64,000 bases of DNA from Mxb001 sp046046455 (GCA_046046455.1 JBJOJS010000095.1:3501-67500), one strand, 5' to 3'; numbered from the stretch's first letter, positions 41,110 through 50,231 are shown. Notes: a model not told the origin generated them from the letters alone. Program-made: numbers and translations.

Positions 41110-42114
41110 TTAGGTGAGTTGGCCGGCGCGGGCACGGAGGTCGGCGTGGATACCGCCGTACGCCGACGCTGCAGGCAGGATCGCCTTGGGAGCCTTGACG
41201 ACAACGCTGAAGTTGGCATCGACGACGTTGGCGATGGGCGTCAGGGACACCTGGGAGAGCAGTTGGTAGGCGTCCATGGCGTGGAGGCCGTAGAGCTCCT
41301 CGAGCCACCGCACCATCTCGACGTTGCCGATGCGCCAGGAGTCCTCGAGGGGGCGCGCCGAGCCCACCGCCATCCAATGGCTATCGCTCTCCAGTCGCGG
41401 CCACGCGGGCGCCCCGCCCTTGATGAGCTCGACGATGATCGTGGAGTCCATGGCGCCCTCCACCGCGGTGCCACAGGACTCACCCTCGCCCTGGCGGTAG
41501 TGACCATCCCCCAGTGAGAAGAGCGCGCCCTCGACGTTGACTCCGAGGTAGACGGTGGTCCCCGCGCGCACCTCGGGCGAGTCCATGTTGCCGCCAAAGC
41601 GTTCGGGCACGAGGGAGGTGCGCACCTCGCCTGCTGCTGGCGCTACGCCGATGGTGCCGAGCATCGGCTCCACGGGCAGATCGACGGCGAGATCGCCGAA
41701 GCGCGCATCGAAGGTGACCGTGTTGCGCGCACGATCAAGGTGGTAGATCCACGTGGTGTCGGGAAGCGCCTCCTGCAGCATCGCCGTTGCGCCCGTGGAG
41801 GTGAGTCCTCCGAAGAACGGAATCGCCGCGGAGACCCCCCAGTCGCGCGCAGGCGTCAGGTCGACGATGTGGATGACCAAGGTATCGCCCGGCTCCGCGC
41901 CCTCGACATAGAACGGTCCCGTCTGCGGGTTGACATAGCGCAGATCGACCTTGGCGGTGGAGAGGTCATCGACGGACTGCAGTGCGAAGTTGAAGGCGTC
42001 CTCCGACCACAGCTTCAGCACACTGCCGGGCGTGACGCGGGCGACGGGCGCCGCTCCGCCGAAGGTGTAGGCGTACTGGGAGCGCTCAGGCCGGAACTCC
42101 ACGACGTGGACCAT
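41110..42114 (-). CDS. Acetamidase/formamidase family protein
   Basis: 334 residues. FmdA/AmdA family features: EGAEPGDTLVIHIVDLTP, ERFGGNMDSPEVRAGTTVYL and GDGHYRQGEGESCGTAVEG, which carry the metal- and substrate-binding residues. Members hydrolyse formamide, acetamide or larger amides to acid and ammonia. No clear ribosome site precedes the ATG at 42114. The SDR gene follows 29 bases later. Confidence 0.9.
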   Translation of the reverse strand: MVHVVEFRPERSQYAYTFGGAAPVARVTPGSVLKLWSEDAFNFALQSVDDLSTAKVDLRYVNPQTGPFYVEGAEPGDTLVIHIVDLTPARDWGVSAAIPFFGGLTSTGATAMLQEALPDTTWIYHLDRARNTVTFDARFGDLAVDLPVEPMLGTIGVAPAAGEVRTSLVPERFGGNMDSPEVRAGTTVYLGVNVEGALFSLGDGHYRQGEGESCGTAVEGAMDSTIIVELIKGGAPAWPRLESDSHWMAVGSARPLEDSWRIGNVEMVRWLEELYGLHAMDAYQLLSQVSLTPIANVVDANFSVVVKAPKAILPAASAYGGIHADLRARAGQLT

Positions 42115-42158
42115 CCGGGGACGTTAGCGCCGCGGAGCGCCCGGCGCATCCGATCTGC

Positions 42159-43373
42159 TCAGTCTCGCAGGCGTAGGGAGTCGGGCCCGAGATCCGCCAC
42201 CGAGGTACGGCCGAGGAGTTGCATCATCGTGGCGATCTCCTGGGCCAGCAGATCGCCCACGCGCTGGACCCCCGCCTCCCCGCCTGCCATGAGGCCGTAG
42301 AGGTACGCCCGCCCGACAGCCACGGCCGTGGCCCCCTGGCACAGCGCCGCCACCACGTCAGCGCCCGACATCACGCCACCGTCGATGAGGACCTCGACAC
42401 GATCATCGAGCGCCTCGCGGACGCGAGGCAGGATCTCGAAGGGCACGGGCGCGCGCTCGAGCTGGCGGCCGCCGTGGGTGGACAGGATGACGCCATCGAC
42501 ACCGTGGCCGGCGACGAGGACCGCATCGTCCACCGTCTGGATTCCCTTGACGACGAGGCGACCGGGCCAGACCGACCGCAGCCAGTCGAGATCAGCCACG
42601 GTGACGGCGGGATCGAAGACACGGCCGATGAGATCGGCCACCGTGCCCCCCGTGCTCGTGAGCGTGGCGAAGGTCAGCGGCTCGGAGGTCAGCAGGTTCA
42701 TCCACCAGCGCGGGTGCACGGCCATGTCCGCAAGAGTCCGCGGGGTGAGTTGGGGTGGAATCGTCAGGCCATTGCGCACATCGCGATGACGACGCCCTGC
42801 GACAGGCGTATCGACGGTGAGGATGATCGTGTCGTAGCCCGCATCACGGGCTCGGTCCACGAGTTCGACGCCGTAGCCGCGATCGGTCATCAGATAGAGC
42901 TGGAACCACCTGCGTACGCCGGGCACGGCCGCCGCCAGATCCTCGAGGGACGTCGTACCCAGGGTGGACAGGCCGTAGGGGATGCCCATGCGCTGGGCGA
43001 CCCGCGCGACGGCCGGCTCTCCCGCGGAATGCATCATCCGGGTGAACCCCGTCGGCGCGAAGACGAGCGGCAGGTCAGAGCGCTCACCGAGGATCGTTGT
43101 GGACGTATCGACCGTGCGTACGTCGCGCAGCACGCGCGGTTGGAACTCGACGCGAGCGAACGCGTCCCGGGCGCGGCGCAAACTCGCCTCGTCCTGTCCC
43201 GCAGCCCCGTCGGTGTAGTCGAAGACCGCGCGCGGCACTCGACGCCGCGCGAGGGACCGCACGTCCGCGACACTCGCGCAGCGATCCAGCAGCACCTGGG
43301 TCCTGTCCAGCCGCGGCCGCAGGTCCCCGACGAGCGGCTGGATGTCACTCCAGCGCGGCACCCTCCGGCTCAT
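42159..43373 (-). CDS. FMN-dependent alpha-hydroxy-acid dehydrogenase
   Basis: 404 residues from the ATG at 43373. FMN hydroxy-acid oxidoreductase fold: VFDYTDGAAGQDEASLRR, PLVFAPTGFTRMMH, RRWFQLYLMTDR, LVVKGIQTVDDA, the catalytic STHGGRQLERAP and LIDGGVMSGADVV. Family members oxidise lactate, mandelate, glycolate or other 2-hydroxy acids. The start overlaps the FMN reductase stop by 4 bases. It is probably not plain lactate dehydrogenase, given its amidase/ligase neighbours. Confidence 0.9.
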   Translation of the reverse strand: MSRRVPRWSDIQPLVGDLRPRLDRTQVLLDRCASVADVRSLARRRVPRAVFDYTDGAAGQDEASLRRARDAFARVEFQPRVLRDVRTVDTSTTILGERSDLPLVFAPTGFTRMMHSAGEPAVARVAQRMGIPYGLSTLGTTSLEDLAAAVPGVRRWFQLYLMTDRGYGVELVDRARDAGYDTIILTVDTPVAGRRHRDVRNGLTIPPQLTPRTLADMAVHPRWWMNLLTSEPLTFATLTSTGGTVADLIGRVFDPAVTVADLDWLRSVWPGRLVVKGIQTVDDAVLVAGHGVDGVILSTHGGRQLERAPVPFEILPRVREALDDRVEVLIDGGVMSGADVVAALCQGATAVAVGRAYLYGLMAGGEAGVQRVGDLLAQEIATMMQLLGRTSVADLGPDSLRLRD

Positions 43374-43948
43374 GGAGATGACTCTGCCTGCAGATCGGCG
43401 TAGGCGCGACGCATGTACGCGAACTCCACGACCTGGTGGCCGACGAGATGGAGCTGCTCCACGGCTGCGGGCGCGGCGCCCGGGTCGTCGAGGTGCACCT
43501 CGGAGGAATTGACGACGGCACCGAAGGGGGTGGGCCAGCCGCGCAGGGCGTGGACGACCTGGCGGAGCTGGTGCAGGGTCCCCACAGCCGCCTGCCAGCC
43601 GTGGGCGACGGCGATGCACCCCACGGCCCGGCCGTCGAGGTAGGGGCCGCGAGGCTCGCGACGCAGATCTTCGAGGTAGTCGAGGGCGTTCTTGACCAGA
43701 CCGCTCAAACCTCCGTGGTAGCCCGGGCTCACGATGATGAAGCCGTCCGCCTGCCGCGCGAGGTCCAACAGTCTCAGGGCCTCGGGTGCACGGTCGGCGG
43801 CGTCCGGGTCGTAGATCGGGAGCATGAGCTCGCGTCCACTGAGGATGTGCACCTCCGCGCCCGCCTCGCGCGCGCCGTCAGCCGCAAGGCGCAACGCGGC
43901 TTCCGACGTGGACTGCGTGCGCGTGCTCCCCCCGATCGCCAGGATCAT
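43370..43948 (-). CDS. NAD(P)H-dependent FMN reductase
   Basis: 192 residues from the ATG at 43948 (GGGAG 7 bases upstream); a start at 44002 lacks a ribosome site. Flavodoxin-like: MILAIGGSTRTQSTSEAALR, VSPGYHGGLSGLVKNALDYLEDL. It may supply or reduce flavin for the dehydrogenase it overlaps. Confidence 0.88.
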   Translation of the reverse strand: MILAIGGSTRTQSTSEAALRLAADGAREAGAEVHILSGRELMLPIYDPDAADRAPEALRLLDLARQADGFIIVSPGYHGGLSGLVKNALDYLEDLRREPRGPYLDGRAVGCIAVAHGWQAAVGTLHQLRQVVHALRGWPTPFGAVVNSSEVHLDDPGAAPAAVEQLHLVGHQVVEFAYMRRAYADLQAESSP

Positions 43949-44038
43949 GGGCGCTCCCCGGTCAGCATCATCCTGGGAATTCCCTGGGGTGGCCTCGCGC
44001 ATGGGGGGACGCTAGCCGAGCCAACCTAGGCTCGCCTC

Positions 44039-44440
44039 ATGAGGAGACCCCTCGCCTTCGCGATCGCCGTAGGAGCAGTGGCGCTCGTGCTGACGGCGTG
44101 CGGAAGCAACGGAGGATCCGACCCCAGCCCCGAGCCCACACTCGACGGGGGTGAGGCCGTGTGCGACGAGCCGACGATCCGCGCCGCCGTCGAAGCCGAC
44201 TTCGCCGCCAACTACCCCGGCTCCACCTTCATTGCGCTCGAGGACTTCACCTGCGAGGGCGGCTGGGCGATGGCAAACGCCGAGTTCGAGGCCTCGGGCT
44301 CGACCTTCCCCACCGTGGTCTTCCTGCGCGCCGAGGGCCAGTTCTGGGTGCCCACGACGATCGAGGAGATCTGCGCGACACCGCAGGCCGAGGCCGGAGT
44401 CCCCGCCGACATGTACGTCGCTGCGTGCGGCGTTCAGTAG
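44039..44440 (+). CDS. Small secreted lipoprotein of unknown function
   Basis: 133 residues with lipobox VLTAC at Cys21. The mature part has four further Cys residues, probably two disulfides, and is acidic. No family recognised. Its last 7 bases overlap the end of the facing nicotinamidase gene. Confidence 0.75.
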   Translation: MRRPLAFAIAVGAVALVLTACGSNGGSDPSPEPTLDGGEAVCDEPTIRAAVEADFAANYPGSTFIALEDFTCEGGWAMANAEFEASGSTFPTVVFLRAEGQFWVPTTIEEICATPQAEAGVPADMYVAACGVQ

Positions 44441-45114
44441 CCGCTCACGATCCGGGCGCCAGCCGCCCGCATCTCATCCCACGCTGCCGTTGTCGACTCC
44501 GGACTCACTCCTGCGCAGAGCGACGACAGCACCCGCACGGGGTACCCCAGATTGCGAGCATCGAGCACTGTCGCCTTGATGCAATAGTCGGTCGCGATGC
44601 CCACGACGTCGAGAGCATCGATTCGGCTGGCTCTCAGCAGGTCCACGAGACTGCGCCCGTCTCGAGCGGTTCCCTCGAATCCGCTGTACGCCGCCTTGTA
44701 TTGGCCCTTCGAGATGACGGCATCCATCACGCGCGCGAAGTCCACATGCCTGTCGAGTCCGGGATGGAATCGAGCACCCGGGGTGCCCTTGACGCAGTGC
44801 ACCGGCCATGAATCGACGTAGTCGGGAGTCTCGGAGAAATGGTTACCGGGGTCGATGTGCCAGTCTCGCGTCGCCACGATGAGGGGGTACCGTGCCCGGC
44901 TTCGGGCGAGGAGCGCCGAAACACCGCGCGCCACGGCTGCGCCACCCGCGACCCCGAGCGAACCGCCCTCGCAGAAGTCCACCTGGACATCGACGACGAT
45001 GAGAGCTCGGCGGCGCTCGTGCGCCTGCGCGGTGCCCGCGAGCGCGACCGCACCGAAGGAGCCGACCAACCCCACCAGCAAGCCGCGTCGCGAGATCTCG
45101 GGACGCGTGACCAC
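44434..45114 (-). CDS. Exported nicotinamidase/isochorismatase-like hydrolase
   Basis: 226 residues. The N-terminus EISRRGLLVGLVGS with a hydrophobic stretch and cleavage near AQA-HE (residue 31) looks like a Tat signal. The catalytic set is complete: Asp in VVDVQVDFCEGGSLGV, metal motif RDWHIDPGNHF, Lys in ISKGQY and Cys in GIATDYCIKATVLDA. This is the nicotinamidase (PncA) pattern. Nicotinamidases are normally cytoplasmic; this one seems to work outside the membrane, turning nicotinamide to nicotinate for uptake. Confidence 0.85.
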   Translation of the reverse strand: MVTRPEISRRGLLVGLVGSFGAVALAGTAQAHERRRALIVVDVQVDFCEGGSLGVAGGAAVARGVSALLARSRARYPLIVATRDWHIDPGNHFSETPDYVDSWPVHCVKGTPGARFHPGLDRHVDFARVMDAVISKGQYKAAYSGFEGTARDGRSLVDLLRASRIDALDVVGIATDYCIKATVLDARNLGYPVRVLSSLCAGVSPESTTAAWDEMRAAGARIVSGY

Positions 45115-45162
45115 GACCCCAGCGTGCCACAGGCGCGACCAGCGTCGAGGGAGTACGGCCGC

Positions 45163-46074
45163 CTATTCCTCGGGTGCGGCGGGACTCGGCGCGCGCACAC
45201 GCACTGCCCACGCGACACAGGCCACGACGACGAGCGCCGCCATGATCGTGCCGATCGTGATGGTCTCTCCGAGAAGAAGCGCCGACCACACCAGCGTGAG
45301 CGGCGCCTGCAACTGCTGCACCTGCGCACCGCGTGCGACACCGGCCTGAGCAAGTCCGCGGTACCACGCGAAGAACGCGAAGTAGACGGATACGACCCCG
45401 AGCATGACCATGCCGATCCACGCGTGCGTCGTCACGGGAGTGATGACCCCGCCGGTGGCGATGATCAGGATCGACACGGGCAGGGTGATGGGCAGGGCGA
45501 AGACCACGACCCAGGAGATGACCTGCCATCCGGGCATCTGGCGCGTGAGCGTGGCTCCCTCGACGTAGCACCAAGAGGATGCCACGACGGCTCCAGCGAT
45601 GAGCAGGTCCGCGACGAGGTTCCCGCCTTCAGCACCCCCGCGTAGGAGCGCGAAGACCACGAGCGCCGCCGTGCCGCACGCCGCGGCAACCCAGAACTGC
45701 CGTGCGACGCGCTCGTGCGTGCGCAGGACGGCGATCACGGCGGTCACCAAGGGCATCACCGCGGCGATGACAGCGGCATGTGCCGCGGTCGTGCGCTCGA
45801 GTGCCAGTGCGATGAGAATCGGCCACCCGAAGATGGCTCCCGCCATGGTGTAGATGAGCGGCTTGATCTGATCGCGCCTGGGCCAGGGCACACGACGCAC
45901 CGCGAGGACGACGAACGCGAGCGCGCCCGCGATGACCGCGCGACCCGTGGCGGTGAACACGGGAGTGAAGCTCTCCAGGGCCCACACGGTCCAGGGAAGC
46001 GAGAAGGAGAAGCCCACCACGGCGAGCAGGGCAATGGCCAGCCCCTGGCGCTCTCGGGTCGATGCGGACATCAC
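45163..46074 (-). CDS. EamA/DMT-superfamily transporter
   Basis: 303 residues, ten helices in two EamA repeats (for example AVIAAVMPLVTAVIAVL and QVQQLQAPLTLVWSALLLGE). These are exporters of metabolites such as amino acids or nucleosides; the substrate is unknown. Confidence 0.88.
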   Translation of the reverse strand: MMSASTRERQGLAIALLAVVGFSFSLPWTVWALESFTPVFTATGRAVIAGALAFVVLAVRRVPWPRRDQIKPLIYTMAGAIFGWPILIALALERTTAAHAAVIAAVMPLVTAVIAVLRTHERVARQFWVAAACGTAALVVFALLRGGAEGGNLVADLLIAGAVVASSWCYVEGATLTRQMPGWQVISWVVVFALPITLPVSILIIATGGVITPVTTHAWIGMVMLGVVSVYFAFFAWYRGLAQAGVARGAQVQQLQAPLTLVWSALLLGETITIGTIMAALVVVACVAWAVRVRAPSPAAPEE

Positions 46075-46148
46075 CGCTGGACCCTACTGACAGAACCCGG
46101 GGACCCCGGTGCGGTGAGCGGCCGTCGGGTGGTAGCGTCCCTCCTCGC

Positions 46149-46221
<73 letters not shown>

Positions 46222-46252
46222 CTTTCCTTTTCCGGCCGCGGCACGGGCACGG

Positions 46253-47680
46253 TCAGTTCGTGAACTTCGGGTCGCGCCAGCCGCCGTGATTGCGCACGAA
46301 CTTGTCCGCCTCATGCGGACCCCACGTTCCTGGCGCGTACGGCAGCACGGGCGGCGGATCGCTCAGCAGTGGCTCGACGACTTCCCATGTGGCCTCGACC
46401 GAGTCCCAGCGAGGAAACAGCGTGTGATCGCCCACCATCGCGTCATGTAGGAGGCGCTCGTAGGGACTGGGGAATACCCCGAGCGTGTCGCCGAAGTCGA
46501 GTGAGAGGAACTCAGGCTCGACCGCGTCCACGCCGGGGGTCTTGACGCGAACGCCGATGTCGATGCCCGACGGCTGGCCGATCCGCAGGACGACATCGTC
46601 GTGGCCGACGACACGCTGCATGTGATCGCCGAGCCGGAAGGCCGGAGCCTTCTTGAAGCGCACGACCACCTCGGTCGCTGTCGTGGGCATCTTCTTGCCC
46701 GCGCGGATGACGATCGGCACTCCGGCCCAGCGCCAGGTGTCGCAATGCAGTCGTACGGCCACGTAGGTCTCGGTGTCCGAGTCGCCGGCCACGCCCGGGA
46801 TGGACCGGTACCCGTCGTACTGACCGCGCACGACATCGGCATCATCGAGCGGGCGCAGGGCTCGGAAGATGTCGAGGCGACGATCCCCGATCGGGTCATC
46901 GCTGGCACCCGGAGGTTCCATGAGCACTAGGGCGAGGACCTGCAGCAGGTGGTTCTGCACGACGTCGCGGAGGGTGCCGACCTTGTCGTAGAAGGAACCG
47001 CGATCCTCGACGCCGAAGCTCTCCGCCATCGTGATCTGGATCGACTCGACGTACTCACGGCGCCACAGCGGCTCGAGCCATGCGTTGGAGAAGCGGACGT
47101 AGACGATGTCCTGGACGGGCTCCTTGCCCAGGTAGTGGTCGATGCGCAGGATCTGGTCCTCGCGCAGGACCGCGTGCAGTCGATCGTTGAGTTCGCGCGC
47201 GGTCTCGAGGCTCGTACCGAAGGGCTTCTCCACCGCGACACGGCAGCCCGATGTGAGATCGGCAGCCCCGAGCTGCTCGACGACCGGGCCGAAGAGGCTC
47301 GGCGGGATCTCAAGGTAGAAGAGCGGGTTGTTCACGCCCTTCAGCCGGGCCGCGAGGCGCGTATACAGACCCGCATCGGTGAAGTCACCGCCGAGATAGG
47401 TCATGCGGCCGACGAGACGCGCGAGGACGGTGTCGTCGACCTGCTCGCCAGACTTCTCCAGCACCGTGTGCACGGACTCTCTCGTCATCGCCCAGAGGTC
47501 CTCGTCGCCCATGTCATTGGCAGCGACGCCGATCACCGGGACGGAGAGCAGCCCGCGCTTCTCCAGGTGATAGAGCGAGGGGAGCGTCATCTTGTGTGCC
47601 AAATCACCTGTGATGCCGAAGATCACGAGGGCATCCGAGTGCACGGTGCCTGCCGAAGCAGCGCTTGCCGAACGAGACAT
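46253..47680 (-). CDS. zwf: Glucose-6-phosphate 1-dehydrogenase
   Basis: 475 residues from the ATG at 47680 with AGGGGAG upstream. NADP motif IFGITGDLAHKMTLPSLYHL, EKPFGTSLETARELN and active-site RIDHYLGKEPVQDI. First step of the oxidative pentose phosphate pathway. No opcA, tkt or tal is adjacent, so this looks like a stand-alone copy; it may not be the main zwf. Confidence 0.95.
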   Translation of the reverse strand: MSRSASAASAGTVHSDALVIFGITGDLAHKMTLPSLYHLEKRGLLSVPVIGVAANDMGDEDLWAMTRESVHTVLEKSGEQVDDTVLARLVGRMTYLGGDFTDAGLYTRLAARLKGVNNPLFYLEIPPSLFGPVVEQLGAADLTSGCRVAVEKPFGTSLETARELNDRLHAVLREDQILRIDHYLGKEPVQDIVYVRFSNAWLEPLWRREYVESIQITMAESFGVEDRGSFYDKVGTLRDVVQNHLLQVLALVLMEPPGASDDPIGDRRLDIFRALRPLDDADVVRGQYDGYRSIPGVAGDSDTETYVAVRLHCDTWRWAGVPIVIRAGKKMPTTATEVVVRFKKAPAFRLGDHMQRVVGHDDVVLRIGQPSGIDIGVRVKTPGVDAVEPEFLSLDFGDTLGVFPSPYERLLHDAMVGDHTLFPRWDSVEATWEVVEPLLSDPPPVLPYAPGTWGPHEADKFVRNHGGWRDPKFTN

Positions 47681-47687
47681 GACTCCC

Positions 47688-48047
47688 CTAGAGGTAGAGG
47701 CCGGTGTGATCGTCCGCGTGGCGTGACGACGCAACGGCGTGCACATCGCGCTCGCGCAGCAGGACGTACTCCAGGCCGTGGAGCTCCACGGATCCACGAT
47801 CCTCGGGCTCGAAGAGCACGCGATCGCCGATCTCGATGGTCCGCACGGTAGGGCCGATCGCCACGACACGCGCCCACGACAGTTTCCGACCCACCTGAGC
47901 GGTCGCCGGGATCACGATGCCGCCCGTGGACCGACGTTCCCCCTCATCAGCTCCCGGGCGCACCAAGACGCGGTCGTGGAGCAAGCGAATCGGGACCGAA
48001 CCATCGGGTCGTGGCGTGGTGTCGGGGGCGTCGAGCGTGCTCGTCAT
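47688..48047 (-). CDS. GroES-like co-chaperonin family protein
   Basis: 119 residues from the ATG at 48047. The Cpn10 fold is seen in PIRLLHDRVLVRPG, the mobile-loop tip STGGIVIPATA, VVAIGP, IGDRVLFEPEDRGSVELHG and LLRERDVHAV. No groEL lies next to it. It is flanked by the DUF3618 gene and zwf on the same strand. A second, lone GroES-type protein, role unknown. Confidence 0.8.
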   Translation of the reverse strand: MTSTLDAPDTTPRPDGSVPIRLLHDRVLVRPGADEGERRSTGGIVIPATAQVGRKLSWARVVAIGPTVRTIEIGDRVLFEPEDRGSVELHGLEYVLLRERDVHAVASSRHADDHTGLYL

Positions 48048-48063
48048 GCGAGTGAGGAGCCCA

Positions 48064-48342
48064 TCAGTGGCAGTGGCAGCGACGGCTGCGACGCCAGCGG
48101 CGGAAGACCACGAGGGTGACGACTGCACCGGCCGCGATGGCGACGCGCTCCGGACGGATCCCTCCGTACTCGTCGGTGAAGACGCCCTTCACCTTGGCGA
48201 CACCGCGGTGCACGAGTGCCTGAGGAGTGGTTTCGGCCTTGAGCTGCTCAATGGTCGCGGCGAGGTTGCTGCGCGCCGCGGCGATCTCGGCCTCGAGTTG
48301 AGCAGCCGAGGGCGCGGAGCCCTGCTCCGGAGACTGGGTCAC
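48064..48342 (-). CDS. DUF3618-like small membrane protein
   Basis: 92 residues starting at GTG. The N-terminal amphipathic helix AQLEAEIAAARSNLAATIEQLKAE is the DUF3618 pattern, followed by one helix (about 67-81) and a basic RRWRRSRRCHCH tail. Role unknown. Confidence 0.75.
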   Translation of the reverse strand: MTQSPEQGSAPSAAQLEAEIAAARSNLAATIEQLKAETTPQALVHRGVAKVKGVFTDEYGGIRPERVAIAAGAVVTLVVFRRWRRSRRCHCH

Positions 48343-48385
48343 GGCGGGAGCCTACGCCGTGGCGGGAGGAACCACCGGGGGTGTG

Positions 48386-48412
48386 TCTAATTGCAAAGAT
48401 TTTGCATTTAGA
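48386..48412. promoter_or_regulatory. Metal-regulator palindrome resembling a Nur box
   Basis: TCTAATTGCAAA and TTTGCATTTAGA are inverted repeats (11 of 12 match) around GAT. Inside lies TTGCAA-N5-TTGCAT, one base off the Streptomyces Nur consensus TTGCAA-N5-TTGCAA. It is 25 bases before the metal-binding lipoprotein start. Zur or MntR binding is the alternative. Confidence 0.55.
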
Positions 48413-48437
48413 CCGGTCACGCCCCTAGGGTCGTCCC

Positions 48438-49469
48438 ATGCGCCCCGCCCGTCGCCGTCTGATGACCTGCCTGGCCCTCACTGCAGCAGCAGCCCTGACC
48501 CTCAGCGCCTGCGGCGGCGGGGACTCCGCCACGCCATCGAACGCCGAGGGAGAGCCGGTCTCGGGGCTGGTGGTCGCCACCACGGTCTCCCCCCTGACCT
48601 CGATCGTGTCAGCGGTGGCGGGCGACAACGTCACGATCGAAGGCATCGTGCCGGAGGGCACCAACTCGCACACCTTCGAGCCGGAGCCGCAGGCAGCCGA
48701 ACTCCTCAACAAGGCGGACCTCATCTTCATCAATGGCCTCAAGCTCGAGGATCCGACGCTCGCGCTTGCCGAGGCCAACAAGAAGGAGGGGGCGGAAATC
48801 GTCGAGCTCGGCACCCTCGTGCTGCCCGAGTCCGATTACATCTTCGACTTCTCCTTCCCCGAAGAGGAGGGCAAGCCCAATCCGCACCTGTGGACCGATC
48901 CGGGCTACGCCGTCGCCTACGCCGATCTCGTGCGCCAGAAGCTGAGCGAGCGCGATCCCGCGAACGAGGCTGAGTACCAGGCAAACTTCGATGCGTTCAA
49001 GGCCGAGGCGGACAAGCTCGCCGAGGCCGTCCGCGCCGACCAGGCTTCCGTGCCCGAGGGTCAGCTCAAGCTCGTCACGTACCACGACGCCTACGCCTAC
49101 TTCGCGAAGAACTTCGGCTGGGAGGTGGTGGGAGCGATCCAGCCCAGCAGCTTCGACGACCCGACCCCTTCGGAGGTCGCCGATCTCATCGAGCAGGTTC
49201 GCGCCGCCGGGGTGCCGACGATCTTCGGCTCGGAAGTCTTCCCCTCCGCCGTACTCGAGGCCATCGCCGCCGAGACCGGCGTCCGCTACGAGGACTCCCT
49301 CCGCGATGACGATCTTCCCGGCATGCCCGGGGAACCCCAGCACTCACTGCTCGAGCTGCTGCGGTACAACTACCGCACCATGATCTCCGGACTCGGTGGC
49401 CAGCCCACGCAGCTCGACGCACTCGTCTTCGAGCGGACCGTCCCCGACACGGCGTACTACCCGCAGTGA
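48438..49469 (+). CDS. Metal ABC transporter substrate-binding lipoprotein (ZnuA/TroA type)
   Basis: 343 residues; lipobox LSAC with Cys25. Cluster A-I metal-binding domain: VATTVSPLTSIVSAVAGD, the His in GTNSHTFEPEP, NPHLWTDPGYA, TYHDAYAYFAKNFGW and the acidic SLRDDDLPGMPGE. Three His plus an acidic ligand is the zinc/manganese pattern. It overlaps the ATPase gene by 4 bases. A metal-regulator palindrome precedes it. Confidence 0.92.
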   Translation: MRPARRRLMTCLALTAAAALTLSACGGGDSATPSNAEGEPVSGLVVATTVSPLTSIVSAVAGDNVTIEGIVPEGTNSHTFEPEPQAAELLNKADLIFINGLKLEDPTLALAEANKKEGAEIVELGTLVLPESDYIFDFSFPEEEGKPNPHLWTDPGYAVAYADLVRQKLSERDPANEAEYQANFDAFKAEADKLAEAVRADQASVPEGQLKLVTYHDAYAYFAKNFGWEVVGAIQPSSFDDPTPSEVADLIEQVRAAGVPTIFGSEVFPSAVLEAIAAETGVRYEDSLRDDDLPGMPGEPQHSLLELLRYNYRTMISGLGGQPTQLDALVFERTVPDTAYYPQ

Positions 49470-50230
49470 CGTCGACCGGGCTGATCGACCTCGCCGCCGT
49501 CTCCGCAGGCTACGGGCGGACGACAGTCCTGCATGATGTGTCGCTTCGTATCGATGCCACGGCATTTTCGGGCATCGTCGGTCCATCCGGTGCGGGCAAG
49601 ACCACGCTCCTGCGAGTGCTGCTCGGACTCATCAAGCCCAGCAGCGGCACGCGCACCACGGCCCCGGGTTTGCGTGTCGCCTACGTGCCGCAGCTCGAGA
49701 CGGTCGACTGGAAGTTCCCCGTCACTGTCTTCGAGTGCGTGCTCATGGCGCGGACCGAGCACCGGGTCTGGCCCTGGCCCTCGGCCCAGGAGCGCACTGC
49801 CGTAGCCGCTGTCCTCGAGCGCCTCGGCATCGGGGACCTCGCCGACCGCCACATCCGTGAACTCTCAGGTGGTCAGCAGCAGAGGATGTTCCTGGCGCGT
49901 GCACTCCTACGCGAACCACAGGTGCTGCTCCTCGATGAGCCGACGAGCGGGGTCGACATCAATACCCGGCATGACGTGCTCCACCTGCTCGGCGACCTTC
50001 ACGCCGACGGCATGGCCATCGTGCTCACGACCCATGACCTGAACGGCATGGCAGCTCACCTTCCCCATCTCATCTGCGTCAACGGCCACATCGTCGCGTC
50101 GGGGACTCCCCGCGAGGTGATCGTGCCGCACGTGCTCGAGGAGACCTTCGGCGCGCAACTCGAGGTCCTCGAGCATCTGGGCATGCCCATCGTCGTCGAC
50201 GGCGCCTACTCGACCCGAGAGGCACGGTGA
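49466..50230 (+). CDS. Metal ABC transporter ATP-binding protein
   Basis: 254 residues starting at GTG overlapping the upstream stop. Walker A GPSGAGKTTLLRVLLGL, VAYVPQLETVDWKFPVTVFECV (typical for metal-type importers), signature LSGGQQQRMFLARAL, Walker B VLLLDEPTSGVD and TTHDLNGMA. Energises the metal importer. Confidence 0.93.
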   Translation: MTSTGLIDLAAVSAGYGRTTVLHDVSLRIDATAFSGIVGPSGAGKTTLLRVLLGLIKPSSGTRTTAPGLRVAYVPQLETVDWKFPVTVFECVLMARTEHRVWPWPSAQERTAVAAVLERLGIGDLADRHIRELSGGQQQRMFLARALLREPQVLLLDEPTSGVDINTRHDVLHLLGDLHADGMAIVLTTHDLNGMAAHLPHLICVNGHIVASGTPREVIVPHVLEETFGAQLEVLEHLGMPIVVDGAYSTREAR

Positions 50231-50231
50231 G

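Noticed and set aside
42159..43373. Calling the FMN enzyme L-lactate dehydrogenase (lldD)
   Set aside because: The family covers several 2-hydroxy acids, and the neighbouring amidase and ligase do not fit simple lactate use.
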